Part shown: positions 57,361 through 64,000 of the stretch, piece after piece
How the letters are laid out: the number at the start of each line of letters is the position of its first letter
Position numbering within the stretch: the stretch's first letter is position 1
Assembly (NCBI GenBank): GCA_003342815.1
Contig: PTEX01000016.1
Location: 3,928,816 to 3,992,815 of the forward strand
Length of the DNA stretch: 64,000 bases
Source of the DNA: Eudromia elegans
Taxonomy: Eukaryota; Chordata; Aves; Tinamiformes; Tinamidae
Reading direction: 5' to 3'
Program-made: the position numbers and the translations under genes
The notes under the pieces: model-generated
Database searches by the model: none
Told to the model about the DNA's origin: nothing
What the model saw: the letters and a program-made list of their open reading frames with translations, nothing else

Positions 57361-58599
57361 TTAGAAGCTCACTATACTGAGTGTCTTCAGTTTCCAGTGA
57401 TACTGGTAGGTGCAGAATGTGCTTAGAGGGAGCCTGCAGAACTGCCACATCCTACCACGGGGGAAACTATAGCCTGCTTGTATGTTTACAATTTTTGTTT
57501 ACAAATTCCTTGTTTACAAATGCTGCTGATTATGTGAATTGTGGAACCCTCACCCAAAAAGATCATCACTGATCAAGTCCCAATCTTGTAGTGCACTGTA
57601 CAGACGTGTGAGGACAGAGTTCTTGATCCCAGTCCCTGGTATCTCCAGCAACTGACTCTACCCAGGCTGAGCAGTGAGGCTGGGACCTATGTATGATTTA
57701 CCATTTTGGCTGCTGCTTGTGATTTCCTACTGTTTTCATGTGTTTAGATTAGGGTGGGGATAAAGATGAGAGAAAGATATTGTCCCTCTTGTTTTTACCT
57801 GGATAAACTGAAGAATTGCCTCCTTTGTATACTTGGCTCATAGCTTATAATTTCCCCATGTGATTTGTTGGGACCTTGGAGAGTGTAGAGCTGGCTGATA
57901 ACATAAACGCTACTTTGTATTCATGATCTGCTTATGTTTATATATATTTATACAGAATTAGGGACTGAAAAATGTTTACAAACTGCAGCCATAAAAAGTA
58001 TTAGAAATCCTTTGAATGCAAAATACCAGTTTGCTGAATGAGATATTTTGGTTAGTTCTGTTACCATGGACACTAGATAATTCTTTTTATTTATTTTTTG
58101 CTTATCTCATTCAGGGTGACAAAAGGAAATAAATGATCTAATCCTATATACAATAAACAGTAGAAATGCCAAGTAGAAGTAGCGTAAACAATGTGTTTTG
58201 TAGAGACGTTATCCATTCAAGAAGGGAGAGTTGTATTTTAAGCTGTCTCCCAGGTGTATGCAGTGCCATGCTCCAACTTTTACCACCATCATTTGAAGTC
58301 TAGCAAGTTAAATGTATTTCTGCTCCTTCTGGAGCTCCTGGAGAGCAGCAAAGCTTTCCCTGTTGTTACTCTTGGAGCACCACCTAATGGATGAGTTTGG
58401 AAAGGTTTTCCAGGAAGGTTCTGACCAGCTTCAATTTCTTGCATTCTTATCAAGTATCTGCTCATTAACATCATTGCAAAGTCAAAACCAGTTACACCTG
58501 ATACAACACTTGGTCAAGGAAAACCACCATCAATATATTTGATGTATTGCATCTTTTACATGCACTGGTGACATGAACATTCCTGAAGGGCTTAGGTAG

Positions 58600-58643
58600 A
58601 ATATATATATATAATGTGTGTGTGTGTGTGTATATATTTTTTT
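58600..58643. repeat. Compound (AT)n(GT)n(AT)n microsatellite
   Basis: About six AT units, a short ATG junction, about eight GT units and then TATATA running into a T-tract. It is a typical compound dinucleotide microsatellite, probably length-polymorphic. Confidence 0.9.
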
Positions 58644-61409
58644 CCTGAGAATGCCTTCTATTTGAAATTCTTAAAAATATTTGGCATATTTCTTATTTTG
58701 AAAACTGTTTGCACAAGGATTTGAAGGGAATTTGACTAACTTCTAGTACGACTTCATAAATGAGTTGTTCTTCAGCATCTTCCTAACAAAGAACAGAACA
58801 TCACAGTTGATAACTCCTTGAAAGACATGGACAAAGAAAGCTCTGCAGCATCTGGATTTGCATAGCAACAGCCTTCAGCCGTTTCTTGTTGCCCTGCTTT
58901 GCCTCCCGAAACTCTAATTATGGTATTTGCAACTCAGCCATCTTCTAGTTCTATTTCTTTTGTATTTTTTTCTCTTTCTATCTAAGGAGGAGGAGAAGTA
59001 GAGAAGGCAGAAGCAGACAAGGATGCAAATGGAGGGCATTAGCCAATGCATTTTCTGCAGAGCCAGGCTCTCAAGCCCTTCTCTAGGGCAGCGTGTCCTT
59101 GGAGCCCGCTGTGGTGTCTCCCCATCTGGAGACTGCAGCCTTGACCAAGGCCTTTCCACTTCTCAGCAAACATCTCCATCTGTTTCCATCAGCAGTTCTC
59201 TGAAATGCCCACAGATTTTTCTTGCTGTGAGAAGGAAAGTTTCTCTTTCCACTGGCAGATTTCCTCCTGGTCAGCTGAGTAATGCTCTCCACAGGCCTGC
59301 TGTCCTGTTTGGAAAGAGGTCCTTTCCAGCCAGGGCCCAGCTCCCAGCCAGCTGCAGGACTTGCATGTTCCTGGCAGCGTGGGCCCCTTCCTGGCCAACA
59401 GTAACACGTACGACTCCTCTCCATGGTCAGCTTTTGCCTCCTAGCCCCCAACCTTGCCCTGTCACAGCCTCATAGAGAGGGATTTTTCCTTTCTTTGCAG
59501 TCCTTGTTGGTGTGCTCAGCTCACCAATTCTCATTTATTTATTTAGCTTTTATTTACTAGAAGTATAGGAAGCCATCATGAGAGGAGGGAAGAAAAAAGG
59601 ATTATTAGCAAACAATCTTGCCCTTATAGAAGTGTCTTTATCACTTTTATGTAAGTGACTATTTGCAGCTTCATTTTTGCAGATTCTTTTCCCTCTGGAA
59701 TCTCATGATAAGAGTTCTCACTGGGCTTCTTAATGGGATTTCTCTTCTGAGGCTTTGTAGTTGTGAGATCAAGGTGGAGATGTTGCAGATAGTTGCATCC
59801 CTGTGCTAAAGGCCTCACTATTGAGTGGTCAAACGATAGTCTTGTTTAACTGAATGGAAGTTTTGCTCAGTAGTTAGTCCAAGTGTGTTCTTATGAACAC
59901 ATGCAGATGCAAGAAAGGCACCATAGCTGTCCAACCATTTCAGTACAGTTCCATTTCCATGGGAATTATGGCTGGAAGCAGCGTGACAAGTCATGATATT
60001 ATATTACATCTGTTTCGTTCCACAGTGTTATCAGAATCTAAGCCATCTCTCTATTTGGTCTATTAATTTGTTTTTCTGAACGTTTGCAGAATTGTAATAT
60101 CCCATTTTTGCCAAAACCAGACCTCAGTTTGGCAGACTTCTTTTCTCAATTCCAATTGTTCTTTCCCCGCCCTTTGAGGATTTTTATTCTCCTGCATTGC
60201 ATTCTCTGGGTACTCAATGGAGTACTCAGCTAGCAGACATGTCAGATACATCTGTCTTTAAACATAAGCTGTATTCCTTTTCTCTTATTTTTGGCCCAGG
60301 CTAGGTTTTGCTCTAACGTAAGTATTACAGAATACTAAATGCTTAGAGTATAGTATAGGCATCTAAATTGTTGTGGTTTGTGTTATGATTACAGCGTTGT
60401 CTTGGTGATACAATTTTTGCATGAAAAGTCAAGGTTCACATGTGCAACTCTTACAAATCCTGGAAGGCCTGGGGTGGGTCAATTAGTCATACATTTTATA
60501 GCATCCCACATACAATAAGCTTTTTAAAGTCTTAACAGTGCATAATGCTAAACAGCATTTGCTGGGAAGCCTCAGAAAGTGCTGTTTTGAAAAAATAAAT
60601 AAAAAGGGAGGGGAGCAAATAAATAGTCGGACTTTAAAATAACATTCTCTTTGCCCCTCATTCACGTTGGCTGTGCAGTACTCACATAATGTTTCATAGG
60701 TTTATAGGAGAATCGCTTATGGGAGTGGGGCGTTACCTGAGCTGTGTTCTCAGTGGTCTTCAAAGGCGCAGTGAGTTAAGGAAAATACACTTTAAAAGAC
60801 AGTTTTGTCTGAAAGCAGTGGCTCAACTGCAGATGAAAGAAGTGCCTTTAATTTTTACACTTAACAGAATATACAGCAGCATTCAAAGTGCTGGCAAAAA
60901 ACTCTCAGCTTGATTGCATGGTAAATTTAGCTAATGGGCCATGGTCATGTGCTTGCACTCTACCCCTATTCCCATTTGCTTCCCCTGGCTAACAAGTACT
61001 GCCTTTCTCCACCTGGGATTAGTCTCAGCTGGCCAGTTGCCACTGCAGTTCCAAAAGTGGCTATGAGCTGGGTAAGAAACAGTATATCCAGGCTGCAAGC
61101 TGCTGCCAGGCTGACACAGAAGTACTGCACAATGCGCAGTAAAGTACAGTCTTTGTCATGAAAACCCCCATTGGTTTTTTTTCTTTCATTATATCTTGGA
61201 GTTTATGAATATGTGACATATAACCTTGGATAAAAGCTGTTTTCTTGCTCTCTTGATCCAGTAAATTTTGTTCTGGAAGCATTAGTTTCTTTTTATGAAG
61301 AATAGAGTTGTAATAGAAATGGGATGTTTGGTCATGAACAAGTTGGGGGGACAAAGAAATGACCAAGCTTAATGACAACTGCTGTCTTTTTTTTGCGGTG
61401 TATATCCAG

Positions 61410-61566
61410 TCCATGAGTCTGATAGAGATTGGGAACCCTTCTCAAAGCCTGGAGAACGTGTGTCGCTGGGCCTACTTGCAACAGAAACCTGACACTGGGC
61501 ACGCAGAATACCACGACCATGCTATCTTCCTCACAAGGCAGGATTTTGGTCCATCTGGCATGCAAG
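61410..61566 (+). CDS. ADAMTS2: ADAMTS2 exon 6: catalytic domain
   Basis: This 157-bp exon has acceptor TATCCAG at 61409 and donor CAAG/GTAAGG at 61566/61567. It reads 52 codons plus one base (phase 0 in, phase 1 out). It gives [20 protein letters not shown], then [17 protein letters not shown] and [15 protein letters not shown]. The segment carries the first catalytic-domain cysteine visible in the window (NVCRW) and the conserved [16 protein letters not shown] strand-loop of the procollagen N-proteinase subgroup. [11 protein letters not shown] is specific to ADAMTS2 among the three procollagen N-proteinases. Compared with the human protein the only difference I notice is Ala in place of Asp after TGH, so the catalytic core is highly conserved. 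Confidence 0.97.
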
Positions 61567-62575
<1,009 letters not shown>

Positions 62576-62689
62576 TGAGTAGAACTAGGGATATGCAATA
62601 TCTTGCCTTATGATGTCTTTAGCACTGACAGGTACCTATGGCATTGAGGTATAAAGATACCCAGTTTATTTACGAAACAGCATTCAGGG

Positions 62690-62880
62690 CTAGCCCTATG
62701 TTCAGGTCTCAGCTCTCTCATGGCTTTCTTTATGGTCTTAGGTAGGCCTTGCAATCACTTAGTATTTTGCTCTTTTCAAATGGAAAAAAGAGCTAATACC
62801 AAAATACTTTCCAGGCCTGCTATGGGACTAGATTCAATGATATGTTATAGTCTCCTGGTGGAAATGTAAAGTATTTACTT
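62690..62880 (+). mobile_element. MIR-like SINE relic
   Basis: The + strand follows MIR order in a degraded form. It has 'tctcagctctctcatggc', 'ggtcttaggtaggccttgc', 'aatcacttagtattttgctc', 'tttcaaatggaaaaaagag', 'ctaataccaaaat', a gap with 'tatgggactagattcaatga', and 'gaaatgtaaagtattta'. These correspond to the MIR words for ctctgccact, gaccttgggcaagtcacttaac, tctgtaaaatggggataat, gattaaatga and atgtaaagcgctt. The assignment is less certain than the copy in intron 5. Confidence 0.4.
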
Positions 62881-63771
62881 TGATGAAATAGGAATTCTTT
62901 GAGTCAGTGGAATATATGATTCATCTACAGTAAATAAACCCATCATCTGTATAAATTACCAGTGCTGAAGAACGCAGTACTATATAGAAACAAGGTGCCA
63001 AGCACTGATGTTACAACTATTCTGACTTTTTCATATTAAAAATGCAATTATTTTATTTAAGGATGTGGTTAGAACCGATGGCAGTCAGTAGTTGTTAGAG
63101 CTGTGGTTTCTTCCACAGTTTTTTGGTTTCTGTGTTTGTAGAGAATGCCCACTCATTTCCCAGTTTTTTCTTGACAGAATAACAGTTTGCAGAAAACTTT
63201 CCCTAACAGTTTCAATCTATTATATTTTCCCTAAGAGGCAATTTCCTGGTTTTTGTCAGAAATTATTTAAACAAAAAGCATTGCCAAAATCTGTAAAATC
63301 TCCCAGTGTATATATCTTAATTAGACAGGGTTGTAGAATTGATACCCAGATGGTATTTCATTCCAGAATTTTGAATTAGGATTAAAAAGAATATGCAATT
63401 AGGTTTGAAGAGATACCACTGAAGATTGCGTGTGACCTCTGAAATCACACTGAGCTCCACTCTGTTGAATAGATTAATTTAAGGAATGATATCTCCAATT
63501 TAATCAAAGCACACCCACTGAAAAATGCAATAAGAGATCCTAACAAAGGAAAGGGAAAAATATATTCACAATGTAACCAAAAGGAATTTAAAGATACTTG
63601 TAGCTTGAAGTAATTTTTTATAAGCACCAACACTTCGTGTGTGTGAAATAAGCTGAAATATGGAACTGCTGCTGGGCAATAGCAGGAGGAAGTCTAAACT
63701 AACTCTCCGTGTGCCTTTTTTTATTCCACACCAAGGACAAGTCCACAATTGGACATTAATTCAAATAAAGC

Positions 63772-63793
63772 TTTTTTTTTTTTTTTTTTTTTT
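63772..63793 (+). repeat. T22 homopolymer
   Basis: Twenty-two consecutive T residues follow AAATAAAGC. No polyadenylation signal or flanking target-site duplication indicates a retrocopy on the minus strand, so it is treated as simple sequence. Confidence 0.9.
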
Positions 63794-64000
63794 AGTGTTA
63801 AGTACTGAGTTGTTCCGAGTGGGAGTAAAAATAGGTGTCTGTTAATACTCCTGGGGAGTAGAGTAGGTCCTTAATGTGGAAATGGATTCATTTAGACAAA
63901 GATGTTCACAGTTGCAGATACGTGTAGAGAAGTCCAAAGAAGGCATTTTTAGTCTACTTGGACAGCAGATTAAGCTAATCACATGGGAGCACTTCAAAGG

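Noticed and set aside
63772-63793. T22 run as the poly(A) tail of a minus-strand retrocopy
   Set aside because: No TTTATT close on the right side as a polyadenylation signal, no target-site duplication and no gene-like sequence beyond it.

Overview
This window is vertebrate nuclear DNA, most likely from a bird. It holds part of one protein-coding gene on the + strand, ADAMTS2 (procollagen I N-proteinase). Five internal coding exons are visible. All have consensus GT/AG borders, and together they read as one open frame of 710 bp, about 1.1% of the window. The sequences rule out the paralogs ADAMTS3 and ADAMTS14. The bird assignment rests on three things: a CR1 retroposon copy matching the avian-type 3' end, otherwise low repeat density, and scattered small CpG-rich islands in the introns. 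No second gene, RNA gene, CRISPR array or bacterial-type element is supported.

Layout: 1-6979 is the 3' part of an intron (intron 2 by human numbering). 6980-7139 is exon 3, the C-terminal part of the propeptide. 7140-43767 is intron 3, about 36.6 kb and 57% of the window. 43768-43970 is exon 4, covering the end of the propeptide, a furin-type basic cleavage site and the start of the catalytic domain. 43971-53209 is intron 4. 53210-53293 is exon 5, in the catalytic domain. 53294-61409 is intron 5. 61410-61566 is exon 6, catalytic domain. 61567-62468 is the short intron 6. 62469-62574 is exon 7, which ends inside the zinc-binding motif. 62575-64000 is the start of intron 7. The promoter, signal peptide, rest of the catalytic domain, disintegrin-like, thrombospondin and PLAC regions lie outside the window.

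The introns hold three MIR-like SINE relics, one CR1 copy on the minus strand and several very old repeat fragments of the kind built around a short 'ttgacttcaatggg' or 'tgcttaaagtt' core. They also hold three compact CpG-rich blocks, AT-rich homeobox-rich blocks that look like candidate enhancers, a perfect 10-bp-stem inverted repeat, a 14-bp E-box palindrome, a C11T12 pyrimidine tract and minor microsatellites.

I did not find a new biological system. The best leads for a second look are the intronic CpG islands (possible alternative promoters or enhancers), the putative MIR copies, a possible cryptic terminal exon about 1 kb after exon 3, and the lineage-specific differences around the propeptide cleavage site.
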